Shown here in pieces: positions 1 to 7,519 of a DNA stretch of 13,989 nucleotides. Position 1 is the stretch's first letter. Each line of letters starts with the position of its first letter. Origin of the DNA: an uncultured Desulfomonile sp. (GTDB lineage: Bacteria; Desulfobacterota; Desulfomonilia; Desulfomonilales; Desulfomonilaceae); NCBI GenBank assembly GCA_937915285.1, contig CALDNG010000240.1, forward strand, positions 1 through 13,989, given 5' to 3'. The position numbers were made by a program, and so were the translations under genes. The notes beneath the pieces are model-generated. The model searched no databases and was not told where the DNA came from. It saw only the letters and a program-made list of their open reading frames with translations.

Positions 1-3
1 CTT

Positions 4-30
4 AAAAATCTACCAAGCGCCATAGCGGTA
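4..30 (-). terminator. Possible weak terminator after argS
   Basis: Directly behind the argS stop codon, the minus-strand RNA can form an imperfect hairpin. TACC at 27-30 pairs with GGTA at 11-14, and an inner GC/GC pair is set off by a 2-nt bulge. Two bases later comes a run of five T (minus strand, positions 8 to 4). Position and U-tract fit a rho-independent terminator, but the stem is short and interrupted, so this is a tentative call. Confidence 0.27.
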
Positions 31-1701
31 TCACATTCGCTCAGGGGCTGAAACACCCAATATGCTTAGGCCGTTGAATATAACGAGCCTTACGGCTTCC
101 ACGAGGTAAAGCCTGGCTTTTTTCAAGCGCTCATCCTCCGTGAGGACCTTGTTGTCGTGATAATAAGAGTGAAAAAGTTCGGCTAACTCCATCAAATAGA
201 AAGTTACCCGGTGAGGTTCGAGCGCTTGAGCCGCTTCGTTTAAAACATCCGGGAAATCGGCCAGCTTTTTCATCAGAGTCAATTCTTCAGGAAGATTAAG
301 AGCATTCAGATCAGGATCACTGAAATCAGCGTCAATTCCTTTTTCTGAGGCTATTCTGAAAATGCTCGAAATCCGTGCATGAGCATACTGAACGTAGTAA
401 ACTGGGTTATCACTTGATTGCTTTTTTGCCAGATCAAGATCAAAATCCAGATGGCTGTCACAACGTTTTGTCAGGAAGAAGAATCTAGCCGCGTCGGACC
501 CCACCTCTTCCAGGACTTCCCTAAGGGTTATGAACTCCCCGGATCTGGTAGACATTGAAATTTTCTGACCATCCCGGATGAGATTGACAAACTGAACGAG
601 TAACACTTTCAACTTTTCCGAAGAATAGCCGAAAGCGTCAATGGCTGCTTTAACCCTGGGCACATAGCCATGGTGATCCGATCCCCAGATATCAACAAGC
701 AAATCGTATCCACGCTGCATCTTTTCGGTGTGATAGGCGACATCGGCAGCAAAATACGTGGGCTCACCGCTAGCTCTAACCAAGACCCTGTCCTTTTCAT
801 CCTCATTATCATCCATGAAAAACCACAGGGCGCCATCCCGCGTTTCAGCCTTTCCGAGCCTCTTCAATTCTTCAAGCGCCTTTTTTAACCTTCCACTATC
901 ATGCAGTTGTCGTTCGCTGTAATACTGATCGTAGGTGACGCCAAACATGCTCAGATCTTCCTGGATGCCCTCCAGGATTTTATTGCATGCATATCGGGAT
1001 GTTATCGCAACGGCCTGCGATTCATCCAGACCTTCTGTCTGAGCAGCCTCTGGAGATTTGGAGAATTCAACTGCCATCTGTCGCATGTAGTCTCCCTGAT
1101 AATGGTTCTCAGGGAATTCCAGTTCTTCACCATTCAACTGACGGAACCTGAACCACAGGGAACGACCCAGAATGTTCATCTGGTTTCCTACGTCATTTAC
1201 ATAGTATTCCGAATCAACGTTATATCCTGTGGCCCTGAGCAGCCTCACCAGACTGTCTCCGACAGCGGCCCCTCTGCCATGCCCAACATGCAGCGGTCCA
1301 GTCGGGTTGGCGCTGACAAACTCAACAAGTACACGCGGACCCGACAGTTCATCTGAAAGCCCGTACCTTTGCTTCCTGTGATGAATCAAGCCAAGGTTCT
1401 GTCGCCAAAAATCAGCGTCAAAAAAGAAATTGATGAAGCCCGGGCCGGCTATTTCACAATGAGATACAAAAGTCGATCCAAGGTCCATTGCTTTTATTAG
1501 GCTAGAGGCAAGGTCTCGCGGTTTTAATCGGAGTTCTTTGCTTGAAACCAGGGCTACATTGCTAGCGAAATCTCCGAACTTTGCATCCTTTGAACGCGAA
1601 ATATCGAACTTCGGCAAACCGGCCGGCTCAACTGACCAGCCTTCCGCGTTAGCGACCTTATCCAGGGCTGCCAGAATAATTTCCTTGATTATATGTTTCA
1701 T
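31..1701 (-). CDS. argS: Arginyl-tRNA synthetase (class I)
   Basis: Charges tRNA-Arg with arginine using ATP, in the cytoplasm. The 556 residues match the usual length of bacterial ArgRS. The N-terminal additional domain spans about 1-95. The class I HIGH motif reads HVGH at 138-141 inside SANPTGPLHVGHGRGA. The second class I signature is the degenerate form ISMSTRSGEF (381-390), which is common in this enzyme family in place of a strict KMSKS. The C-terminal helical DALR anticodon-binding domain runs from about 435 to the end and closes with the family-typical LGVSAPERM. The start ATG lies 3 nt after the stop of the upstream 60-aa gene, with only a weak purine stretch before it, so it is probably translated by coupling from that gene. 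Transcription is likely from the promoter at 1912-1940. No truncation is seen. Confidence 0.98.
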   Translation of the reverse strand: MKHIIKEIILAALDKVANAEGWSVEPAGLPKFDISRSKDAKFGDFASNVALVSSKELRLKPRDLASSLIKAMDLGSTFVSHCEIAGPGFINFFFDADFWRQNLGLIHHRKQRYGLSDELSGPRVLVEFVSANPTGPLHVGHGRGAAVGDSLVRLLRATGYNVDSEYYVNDVGNQMNILGRSLWFRFRQLNGEELEFPENHYQGDYMRQMAVEFSKSPEAAQTEGLDESQAVAITSRYACNKILEGIQEDLSMFGVTYDQYYSERQLHDSGRLKKALEELKRLGKAETRDGALWFFMDDNEDEKDRVLVRASGEPTYFAADVAYHTEKMQRGYDLLVDIWGSDHHGYVPRVKAAIDAFGYSSEKLKVLLVQFVNLIRDGQKISMSTRSGEFITLREVLEEVGSDAARFFFLTKRCDSHLDFDLDLAKKQSSDNPVYYVQYAHARISSIFRIASEKGIDADFSDPDLNALNLPEELTLMKKLADFPDVLNEAAQALEPHRVTFYLMELAELFHSYYHDNKVLTEDERLKKARLYLVEAVRLVIFNGLSILGVSAPERM

Positions 1702-1704
1702 GAA

Positions 1705-1887
1705 TTAATTTCCAGATTGTCTGTCGATGTCTTCCTGATTCGACTCCTCAGAATCATCAATGATTTTAAGGGTCACATCTCTGGTGAAATCAGCGCAGCG
1801 AGTAGTCGATGCGCCATCCATAAGAAACTTTTTGTTACATGTCTGTCGCCAGGCGCAAATTACACATATAGTTTTGTCGCTGGACAT
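1705..1887 (-). CDS. Small four-cysteine protein upstream of argS
   Basis: A 60-residue protein of unknown function. Cysteines at 8, 11, 17 and 31 (C-x2-C-x5-C-x13-C) sit in a compact N-terminal half that begins ICVICAWRQTC and continues CADFTRDVTL. The tail (about 43-60) is acidic and probably disordered. There is no signal peptide or membrane segment. The cysteine spacing suggests a zinc or iron-sulfur knuckle, but that is inference. It is a real gene: a strong Shine-Dalgarno AAGGAG (1895-1900) lies 7 nt before the ATG, a good promoter lies upstream, and argS starts 3 nt after its stop. From memory, similar small CVCAW-type proteins occur near argS in deltaproteobacteria; I could not check this. 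A link to tRNA charging or its regulation is suggested only by position. Confidence 0.85.
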   Translation of the reverse strand: MSSDKTICVICAWRQTCNKKFLMDGASTTRCADFTRDVTLKIIDDSEESNQEDIDRQSGN

Positions 1888-1894
1888 GGCTAGA

Positions 1895-1900
1895 CTCCTT
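1895..1900 (-). promoter_or_regulatory. Shine-Dalgarno of the four-cysteine gene
   Basis: On the minus strand this reads AAGGAG, 7 nt before the ATG at 1887. It is among the strongest ribosome binding sites in the window and supports translation of this very short gene. Confidence 0.8.
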
Positions 1901-1911
1901 TATGTAAAATC

Positions 1912-1940
1912 TTATTATCATTTCTATAGATTAGGGTCAA
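1912..1940 (-). promoter_or_regulatory. Sigma70-type promoter for the small Cys gene and argS
   Basis: On the minus strand, a -35 box TTGACC (1940-1935) and a -10 box TAATAA (1917-1912) are separated by exactly 17 bp. Each differs from consensus at one or two positions. The expected start of transcription is near 1905, leaving a short leader of roughly 18 nt before the ATG at 1887 that contains the Shine-Dalgarno. Confidence 0.6.
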
Positions 1941-2020
1941 GACCTTTGATCATGCTTCATATTATTAACTGGTCTGCAATCTAGTGGAATTATTGGACTG
2001 TTTTTGGTAGATATTATGCT

Positions 2021-2025
2021 GAGGA
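2021..2025 (+). promoter_or_regulatory. Shine-Dalgarno of the 269-aa gene
   Basis: GAGGA lies 6 nt before the ATG at 2032. It fixes the start of an otherwise unrecognised gene. I see no equally good promoter for it: TATTAT at 2012-2017 resembles a -10 box, but TTGGAC at 1993-1998 is only 13 bp upstream and the site is too close to the start codon. Confidence 0.7.
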
Positions 2026-2031
2026 ACTAAC

Positions 2032-2841
2032 ATGCAATTAATTGATCCTGATATGGTCAGGCTTTTTCCGGGTCAGGCCATGAAAGCCATTTTTCTTAAT
2101 GAAAGGAACAGGTCAGAGCAAATAGGTTTGTTCCTTAGACCTGTTTACGAACTTTCCTCTTTGGACGGGGCGACAGAAGTAATCCACCGAGGGGGTCTCA
2201 TAAAATTTGATGAGATTTTCCTGGTAGTTACCATGGTTAAACATGTCGGGACTGAAGGTGGGCTTTTTGATGTCTGGTGGAATTATCATCAACCCGGCGG
2301 TCCGGACTCATTTCAAAAGATGGCTTCCCAGGAGAGATTATCGACTTTCTTCTATGATAATCATGGCAAACGCTTTATTGTGGATACGGAGAATTCCTTC
2401 AGAAGATTTTTCGCCGGACTCAGCGAATTGATTGGCAAGACCAGTCCGTGGACCGAAATAGAATTCGATAGGGCTGTAAACAAATGTTGCGCCCAGTTCT
2501 ATCCGAAGGAAAATCTCTGGAACATGGTGAAAACCAAGTCGGACATTTTTGATTCCAGATCAAGACTCGATTTGGATTTGAACATGTATGAGGGATTCAT
2601 ACCCGAAGATTTAAAACCGTTTTATCTTTTTTCCACGGAGCTTGGTCACTGTTTGAGCATCATACCGTCCAATCTCGAACAAGAGGCCGATGAAAAGGGG
2701 CCGTCATTTTTCCTGACACCTGCGCCGGTAAAAACGGTGCTCAGATGTGGAATAAGATGGTTGAAAGGCTATCCTGTAGCGGCAATTCCTTTCATTCCCG
2801 GACATGGCCTGGCCGCGCCACCAGAGGATTACGAATTTTAG
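2032..2841 (+). CDS. Unrecognised 269-aa soluble protein
   Basis: I do not recognise the family. The protein has no signal peptide and no convincing membrane helix, so it is probably cytoplasmic. The central part is aromatic-rich (VWWNYHQPGG at 81-90, FFYDNHGKRF at 106-115) and there is a Cys pair at 152-153. The C-terminal part (about 225-260) holds a proline- and glycine-rich hydrophobic stretch, VAAIPFIPGHGLAAPP, too short and interrupted for a clear transmembrane segment. The start is supported by GAGGA 6 nt upstream. It stands alone, divergent from the argS unit, and is separated by 149 nt from the corC-lnt operon, which has its own candidate promoter. Codon use looks like that of its neighbours, with no sign of recent transfer. 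Function unknown. Confidence 0.82.
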   Translation: MQLIDPDMVRLFPGQAMKAIFLNERNRSEQIGLFLRPVYELSSLDGATEVIHRGGLIKFDEIFLVVTMVKHVGTEGGLFDVWWNYHQPGGPDSFQKMASQERLSTFFYDNHGKRFIVDTENSFRRFFAGLSELIGKTSPWTEIEFDRAVNKCCAQFYPKENLWNMVKTKSDIFDSRSRLDLDLNMYEGFIPEDLKPFYLFSTELGHCLSIIPSNLEQEADEKGPSFFLTPAPVKTVLRCGIRWLKGYPVAAIPFIPGHGLAAPPEDYEF

Positions 2842-2886
2842 CCACATTTTCCCCATGGATTACTAAACTTATTTAACACATTATTT

Positions 2887-2907
2887 TTACATAACTTTGA
2901 TATGTAA
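2887..2907. repeat. Perfect 7-bp inverted repeat upstream of the corC operon
   Basis: TTACATA (2887-2893) and TATGTAA (2901-2907) form a perfect inverted repeat around a 7-nt spacer. It ends about 21 bp before the -35 box at 2929. The spacing between arm centres (14 bp, somewhat over one helical turn) would suit a dimeric regulator. It is AT-rich and has no following U-tract, so a terminator is unlikely. Chance occurrence in AT-rich intergenic DNA is possible. Confidence 0.4.
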
Positions 2908-2928
2908 TGTTGTGGCGACTCGAATTCC

Positions 2929-2957
2929 TTGACACTTCTGGCTGTCGTTGTTATTTC
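2929..2957 (+). promoter_or_regulatory. Candidate promoter of the corC-lnt operon
   Basis: A perfect -35 hexamer TTGACA (2929-2934) is followed after 17 bp by TATTTC (2952-2957), a poor -10 box that keeps only the first three consensus bases. Transcription would begin near 2964, ahead of every candidate corC start. The -35 and spacing are good; the -10 is the weak part. Confidence 0.4.
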
Positions 2958-2990
2958 TTGAATATTCTATAACATGCCTCGCTCTGAACA

Positions 2991-3914
2991 TTGTCAGCCC
3001 TGCAAATTGACCATAACAAGGAGCGATGCGAAGGAGTGTATGTCCAATTGGAGGATTCGCTACCAGAAACTCAAGGTTTAGTTAAATGGCTCAAAAGCAA
3101 GATGGGACTAAACAGAGTTCCTAAAGAACTTCAACAGGTTATAGATGAAAGTGAGGAAAGGGGCCTTATCGATCATGACGAAGGCGACATGATCGAGGGT
3201 ATTTTTGAATTAAAACAGACGGTAGCCAGAGAGATAATGATACCTCGGACGCAGATAGTGGCGGTACCGAAGGACTGTCTTCTGGACCAGCTATTGAGCG
3301 CAATCATTCATTCCGGTCACTCCAGAATTCCTGTTTATAAAGAAAACGTCGATCAAATCATCGGAATCCTCAACGCCAAGGATCTTCTGCCTTTCTGGCT
3401 AGACCAGAATAAGGTCTTTGAAATTGAGAAAATATGTCGCGAACCGTTCTTTGTTCCGGAAACCAAGCGCATTAACGATCTCCTCAATGAACTGAGGTCA
3501 AAAAAGTCTCACCTCGCCGTTATAGTGGATGAATATGGCGGCACATCCGGAATTGTCACAATAGAAGATATAATTGAGGAAATCATTGGAGATATTCGGG
3601 ATGAGCATGACAGGGAAGAAGATGAATTCGTTCCCCAGGAAGACGGTTCAACTCTTGTGAACGCATGGGCAAATCTGGATGATTTTGAAGAAAGATTCGA
3701 AGTCAAAGTTCCCAGGGAAGGATATGACACTGTCGGGGGCTTTATCATCCATCTGCTGGGAAAGGTGCCGAGGAAAGGCGAGGAGATAATTTACGAGGAC
3801 ATCCGGATGAGAATTCAGTCAGCAGACGCCAAACGTGTGGCGAGAGTTCTGGTAAAGCGTATTTCCGAACCGGTATCAGAAAACAGAGATGGGATTCCGG
3901 AAACCACTCCATGA
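2991..3914 (+). CDS. corC: CorC/YbeX-like CBS-domain protein
   Basis: Related to E. coli CorC (YbeX), a cytoplasmic protein with two CBS domains that has been linked to magnesium/cobalt efflux and to ribosome or envelope functions; its exact role is unsettled. In the 307-aa reading there is a short charged N-terminus, a family helix (IDESEERGLIDHDEGDMIEG, about 51-70), CBS 1 (about 80-135, beginning at the conserved REIMIPR), CBS 2 (about 145-205, with VDEYGGTSGIVTIEDIIEEI) and a C-terminal transporter-associated domain (about 215-290, with YDTVGGFI). It lacks the DUF21 membrane domain of longer relatives. The start is uncertain: TTG at 2991 has no clear ribosome site, and GTG at 3036 or TTG at 3045 are alternatives. 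The stop overlaps the lnt start as ATGA, the same corC-lnt order as in E. coli. Confidence 0.92.
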   Translation: MSALQIDHNKERCEGVYVQLEDSLPETQGLVKWLKSKMGLNRVPKELQQVIDESEERGLIDHDEGDMIEGIFELKQTVAREIMIPRTQIVAVPKDCLLDQLLSAIIHSGHSRIPVYKENVDQIIGILNAKDLLPFWLDQNKVFEIEKICREPFFVPETKRINDLLNELRSKKSHLAVIVDEYGGTSGIVTIEDIIEEIIGDIRDEHDREEDEFVPQEDGSTLVNAWANLDDFEERFEVKVPREGYDTVGGFIIHLLGKVPRKGEEIIYEDIRMRIQSADAKRVARVLVKRISEPVSENRDGIPETTP

Positions 3915-5467
3915 AAAAATCCCTGCTAGCTTCAGCGACTAGCGGACTTTTACTAGCCACTGCTTTTCCACCCTGGCAACTGGACCTGATAGTCTGGATT
4001 GCCCTTGTTCCACTGCTATGGTCTATCAGGTCCTGTCGCACCTCAACAGAGGCCGCACTCTGTGGCTGGGTATCGGGTTTTTTTTTCTTTAGTGTCGATG
4101 TCAGGTGGGTTTACGACACCCTAACTGTTCACGGACATTTCTCCCCTTATCTTTCAGTGGTAATTCTATTCCTGATGACAATATCACTGGCGTTTTCTAC
4201 AGCCGTTTTCGGCTTCCTGTGCAGGCTTGCCTGCAAGTCAATTGCCCCTGGCTGGGTGATATTCCCTACAGTCTGGGTGTCCGTGGAATACGCCCGAACG
4301 TATGCTCTGACTGGATTCCCATGGGATCTCCTGGGCTATTCCCTGGCCCAAAGGCTCAACCTGGTTCAGGTCGCCGATATTACAGGAGTATACGGCTTAT
4401 CCTTTGTGATTGTTTTTATTAACTCCGTAGTTCTCGAAACGTTTTCAAAGAGAAACAAATCGTTTTATCCATTGATGACCCAAATTGTTTTAGGGATAGT
4501 CCTGATAACTTTTTGCTCTGTTTACGGCTGGTATCAGTTGGGACGACATGCCGAGGAATCTCCTTCTGAAAACAGTTCCACGATAGGGATACTGCAGGGT
4601 GGTATTCCCCAGGGAGTTAAATGGAATGAAGCCTACCGATCATTGACTTTTAACACTTATGAAAATTTTGCTGAGCAGTCAGTCTCGGCTGGCGCTGAAC
4701 TTTTGATATGGCCTGAAACTAGTGTTCCCGTTGTGATAGGTGGAGAGGATTTAGCCTGGATGAGGGCCATGGAAATTTCGTCTAAATTGAAAACCCCTAT
4801 GCTTATAGGAGCCCCGTCCCAAACAGACACTAGGGGGGAAATCAATTTTTTCAACAGCGCTTTCTTGGTGAATGGCTCCGAGATACTCTCAGGTTATGAC
4901 AAGATTCATCTTGTTCCATTCGGTGAATACATGCCCTTGGGTTGGCTGTTTCCCCTAGGCCCTGGAATGGCGGCCAGAGAGGCGGACTTCTCTCCCGGCG
5001 CCAATATGACCCTCATGAAACCTCTCGATCTCCCGGCCTTTAGCGTGCTTATATGTTATGAGGCCATATTTCCGGATCTCAGCAGACTCGCCGTAAACAA
5101 TGGCGCTCAATTTCTTGTGAATATTACAAACGACGGATGGTTTGATTCCTCATCAGCGCCTTTCCAGCACTTATCCATGGCAAAATTCCGTTCGATAGAG
5201 AACAGGGTTTGGTTAATCAGGTCTGCCAACACAGGTATAAGCGCGGCAATCGATCCCGCTGGCAGGATAGTTGATTCCATTTCATTAGCGGAATCAGGCT
5301 GGATAAATGTTAAAATTCCAGAGCAGGTAAATGTCGGATCCTTATATACTAAATATGGCGACGTGTTTGCGCTGTCGTGTATAATAATCATGACCCTGAC
5401 CCTTGTATCGGCTTTGATCCACAAGGAAAAACGGGAAGGCTTACAATATGACACCATTCGCCACTAA
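3911..5467 (+). CDS. lnt: Apolipoprotein N-acyltransferase
   Basis: Transfers the third acyl chain from a phospholipid to the N-terminal cysteine of diacylated lipoproteins, in the inner membrane with the active site facing the periplasm. The 518 residues fit the family (E. coli, 512). About six hydrophobic segments in residues 8-205 precede a carbon-nitrogen hydrolase domain (about 222-465), and one further helix lies at about 485-503. The catalytic triad is visible: Glu269 in LLIWPET, Lys331 in YDKIHLVPFGEY and Cys382 in VLICYEAIFPDL. The start ATG overlaps the corC stop by 4 nt (ATGA), which indicates translational coupling. The 3' end overlaps the next gene by 20 nt. The presence of lnt agrees with a diderm, Gram-negative organism. 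No key residue is missing. Confidence 0.97.
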   Translation: MKKSLLASATSGLLLATAFPPWQLDLIVWIALVPLLWSIRSCRTSTEAALCGWVSGFFFFSVDVRWVYDTLTVHGHFSPYLSVVILFLMTISLAFSTAVFGFLCRLACKSIAPGWVIFPTVWVSVEYARTYALTGFPWDLLGYSLAQRLNLVQVADITGVYGLSFVIVFINSVVLETFSKRNKSFYPLMTQIVLGIVLITFCSVYGWYQLGRHAEESPSENSSTIGILQGGIPQGVKWNEAYRSLTFNTYENFAEQSVSAGAELLIWPETSVPVVIGGEDLAWMRAMEISSKLKTPMLIGAPSQTDTRGEINFFNSAFLVNGSEILSGYDKIHLVPFGEYMPLGWLFPLGPGMAAREADFSPGANMTLMKPLDLPAFSVLICYEAIFPDLSRLAVNNGAQFLVNITNDGWFDSSSAPFQHLSMAKFRSIENRVWLIRSANTGISAAIDPAGRIVDSISLAESGWINVKIPEQVNVGSLYTKYGDVFALSCIIIMTLTLVSALIHKEKREGLQYDTIRH

Positions 5468-6545
5468 GACACTGGTACGCATCGGGGCAGGGCTTTGCTT
5501 TACTGGGTTGGTTGTTTGGTTGATGCATGCTCTTGAGTCCGTGACAACCATTCTGATGGTCTCTTTCTTCATAGCCTACATTCTGAATCCTTTTGCCCTG
5601 ACACTGGGCAAATATGGTATTGGCAGGATTCCCGCCGCAGTCATTTCATTGTTGCTTGTTTTTGCATTCTTTCTGGGGTTGGTTCTGCTGATAGTTCCGG
5701 CAATAGCCGGTGAACTATCGGAATTTTCAGCATTGGCGCCGAAATATTTTAAAGTCATTCAAGGTGTCTTTTTTGAAATTATTTCCAGATTTGACATTCC
5801 TTTTCCACAGGACATGAATGAATTGTCAACCATCGCCATAGAACGGGGAAGACAATTGTTACCCGGGATAACAAAGGCCCTAGGGCAGGTTGTCTCCTCC
5901 GTATTCACTTCTACCATATCAATCCTTGCAGCAATCTTTCAGGTATTGCTGATCCCCATAATTGCCTATTATTTGCTTGTTTCCTTCGAGAACATTAAAT
6001 CAGGAGCTATAGAGTTGCTTCCGCTATATACCAGAGACGCAATTATTACAAAATTCCGGGAAATAGACCAGGTGCTTGCGAGTTTTGTGCGCGGTCAACT
6101 TACAATAGCGCTAATGATGGCGGTTTTGTATAGTTTTGGATTCATGGTGATAGGTATAGACTTGGCCCTTGTGCTAGGAATCATATCGGGTCTGCTCTTC
6201 ATCGTCCCATATCTCGGTACAATGGTAGCCCTGATATTCGGCCCTATTATGGCTTTTGCCAAATTTGGGGACGTGATCCATGTGTTGTACGTCCTGTTCT
6301 GGATAGGTGGAGTTCAGGCTTTCGAGTCATATGTTCTTACGCCTAGAATAGTCGGCCAGGCTGTCGGACTCCATCCCGTGGTTTACATCATCGCCCTGAT
6401 AGTAGGCGGCAATCTTTTTGGATTTGTCGGAATGCTGGTAGCTATTCCGGTAGCTGCTGTGTTGCGGGTTTTGTTGTTGACACTGCTTGAGGAATACAAG
6501 CGTTCGTATCTGTATCACGACAAACCCGGGAAGGACCCTGTTTAA
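5448..6545 (+). CDS. AI-2E/PerM-family membrane transporter
   Basis: A 365-residue polytopic membrane protein of the AI-2E exporter (PerM, formerly UPF0118) family. Members have been linked to autoinducer-2 export and to Na+/H+ antiport, so the substrate cannot be read from sequence. Hydrophobic segments lie at about 10-30, 33-50, 62-86, 150-178, 215-262 (two), 266-292 and 308-345. A soluble segment at about 88-150 and the typical YYLLVSFENIK stretch at 174-184 are present. Family motifs include FVRGQ (213-217), PYLGT (254-258) and a C-terminal TPRIVGQAVGLHP (298-310). The start ATG lies inside lnt, with GGGAAGG (5433-5439) 8 nt upstream. The stop overlaps the rsmI start by one base (TAATG), so it belongs to the corC-lnt-rsmI operon. 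Confidence 0.92.
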   Translation: MTPFATKTLVRIGAGLCFTGLVVWLMHALESVTTILMVSFFIAYILNPFALTLGKYGIGRIPAAVISLLLVFAFFLGLVLLIVPAIAGELSEFSALAPKYFKVIQGVFFEIISRFDIPFPQDMNELSTIAIERGRQLLPGITKALGQVVSSVFTSTISILAAIFQVLLIPIIAYYLLVSFENIKSGAIELLPLYTRDAIITKFREIDQVLASFVRGQLTIALMMAVLYSFGFMVIGIDLALVLGIISGLLFIVPYLGTMVALIFGPIMAFAKFGDVIHVLYVLFWIGGVQAFESYVLTPRIVGQAVGLHPVVYIIALIVGGNLFGFVGMLVAIPVAAVLRVLLLTLLEEYKRSYLYHDKPGKDPV

Positions 6546-7426
6546 TGACTCGCCTGACGGCGTCAGAGAGATTTGCAGACGGATCAAAGACAGAAAGAGG
6601 AACACTTTTTGTTGTGGCTACCCCTATAGGGAATCTGGAAGACATTACGATACGGGCAGTAGAAACTCTCAGACATGTAAACCTTATAGCCTGCGAGGAT
6701 ACCAGGAAGAGCAAGGTGTTGATCAATCATTGGGGCATCAGGACGAGGCTCATGAGTCTGCATCGTTTTAGTGAAGCCCGTAAGATAGAAGCGGTATTAG
6801 GTAAACTTGAAAGGGGTTACTCAATAGCTCTCATTACCGACGCCGGCACTCCGGCCGTGTCTGACCCCGGAAACAGGCTAGTCAAGGCAACTCTCCAATC
6901 AGGATACAAAGTTTCTCCAATCCCTGGACCCTCATCTATAACCACTGCTCTGTCTGTTTCGGGTATGGACTGCTCCTCGTTTCTATATCTCGGTTTTGCT
7001 CCGCGTAAGGCTTCACAGAGAAGACTTTTTTTTGCCGACATTCAGAGACAGCAACGTACGGTTGTTTTTCTTGAAACCCCTGCCCGCATAATTGAAACCT
7101 TGCAGGTAGGATGTGAATATCTGGGCTCAAGGCGCGTTGTCCTTTTCAGAGAGTTGACCAAGGTTTTCGAAGAAATCATACAGGGAGATGCTTGCTCGAT
7201 TCTCGATTCCCTCAAATCCAGAGACTCAGTGAAAGGAGAGATCACGGTTGTCGCGGAGGGGGCTTCAGAACAAAGCCCAACGGTGGACATCGAAGATGCT
7301 GTGACCGAATTAATGGCAGAAGGACTTTCGGGAAAAAGACTGGCCGTTGAAGCATATATCAGATTCGGCCTGAACAAGACTGCTGTGTATCAGAAGTTTC
7401 TTGAACTAAAAGACAAAATTCAGTAG
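6545..7426 (+). CDS. rsmI: 16S rRNA (cytidine-1402-2'-O)-methyltransferase
   Basis: Uses S-adenosylmethionine to 2'-O-methylate C1402 in the decoding centre of 16S rRNA. The 293 residues match the family (E. coli RsmI, 286). The tetrapyrrole-methylase fold motifs appear in order: ATPIGNLEDIT (25-35), ACEDTRKS (49-56), ITDAGTPAVSDPG (97-109), PIPGPSS (125-131), GFAPRK (150-155) and FLETPARI (175-182). The C-terminal region ends in the usual helix, LNKTAVYQKFLELK. The first 18 residues before TLFVVATPIGN are slightly longer than in many homologues, but the ATG has AAGGA (6531-6535) 9 nt upstream and shares a base with the preceding stop, so I keep it. It is the last gene of the overlapping operon and faces the convergent protease gene 93 nt away. 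I found no convincing terminator in that gap. Confidence 0.97.
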   Translation: MTRLTASERFADGSKTERGTLFVVATPIGNLEDITIRAVETLRHVNLIACEDTRKSKVLINHWGIRTRLMSLHRFSEARKIEAVLGKLERGYSIALITDAGTPAVSDPGNRLVKATLQSGYKVSPIPGPSSITTALSVSGMDCSSFLYLGFAPRKASQRRLFFADIQRQQRTVVFLETPARIIETLQVGCEYLGSRRVVLFRELTKVFEEIIQGDACSILDSLKSRDSVKGEITVVAEGASEQSPTVDIEDAVTELMAEGLSGKRLAVEAYIRFGLNKTAVYQKFLELKDKIQ

Positions 7427-7519
7427 CAACTTCTTTTGATCAATTCTGGAACAAAAACCCCAGGTGGATTTTAAGCTTTTGCTTCACGCAATTTCGAGAA
7501 ACATTATCTGGAAGGGCCT

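Noticed and set aside
1168..1173. Degenerate class I signature (no strict KMSKS) in argS as a sign of inactivity
   Set aside because: Arginyl-tRNA synthetases commonly lack a strict KMSKS; all other family features and the C-terminus are intact.
901..1356. 151-codon open frame on the plus strand opposite argS
   Set aside because: It is antisense to well-conserved argS coding sequence, and its translation has no recognisable domain. The argS reading explains the sequence fully.
1693..1984. Plus-strand open frames over the small Cys gene and its promoter
   Set aside because: They lack ribosome sites and overlap a minus-strand gene that has a promoter, a strong Shine-Dalgarno and a motif-like cysteine pattern.
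2974..3072. 32-codon plus-strand frame starting with ATG at the corC 5' end
   Set aside because: It is out of frame with corC, has no good ribosome site and encodes nothing recognisable. I note it only as a possible leader in the start-site finding.
7427..7519. Terminator between the convergent rsmI and TPR-protease genes
   Set aside because: I found only a 4-bp CTGG/CCAG stem and a GAAGG-G-CCTTC palindrome with a 1-nt loop, neither with a proper stem and U-tract.
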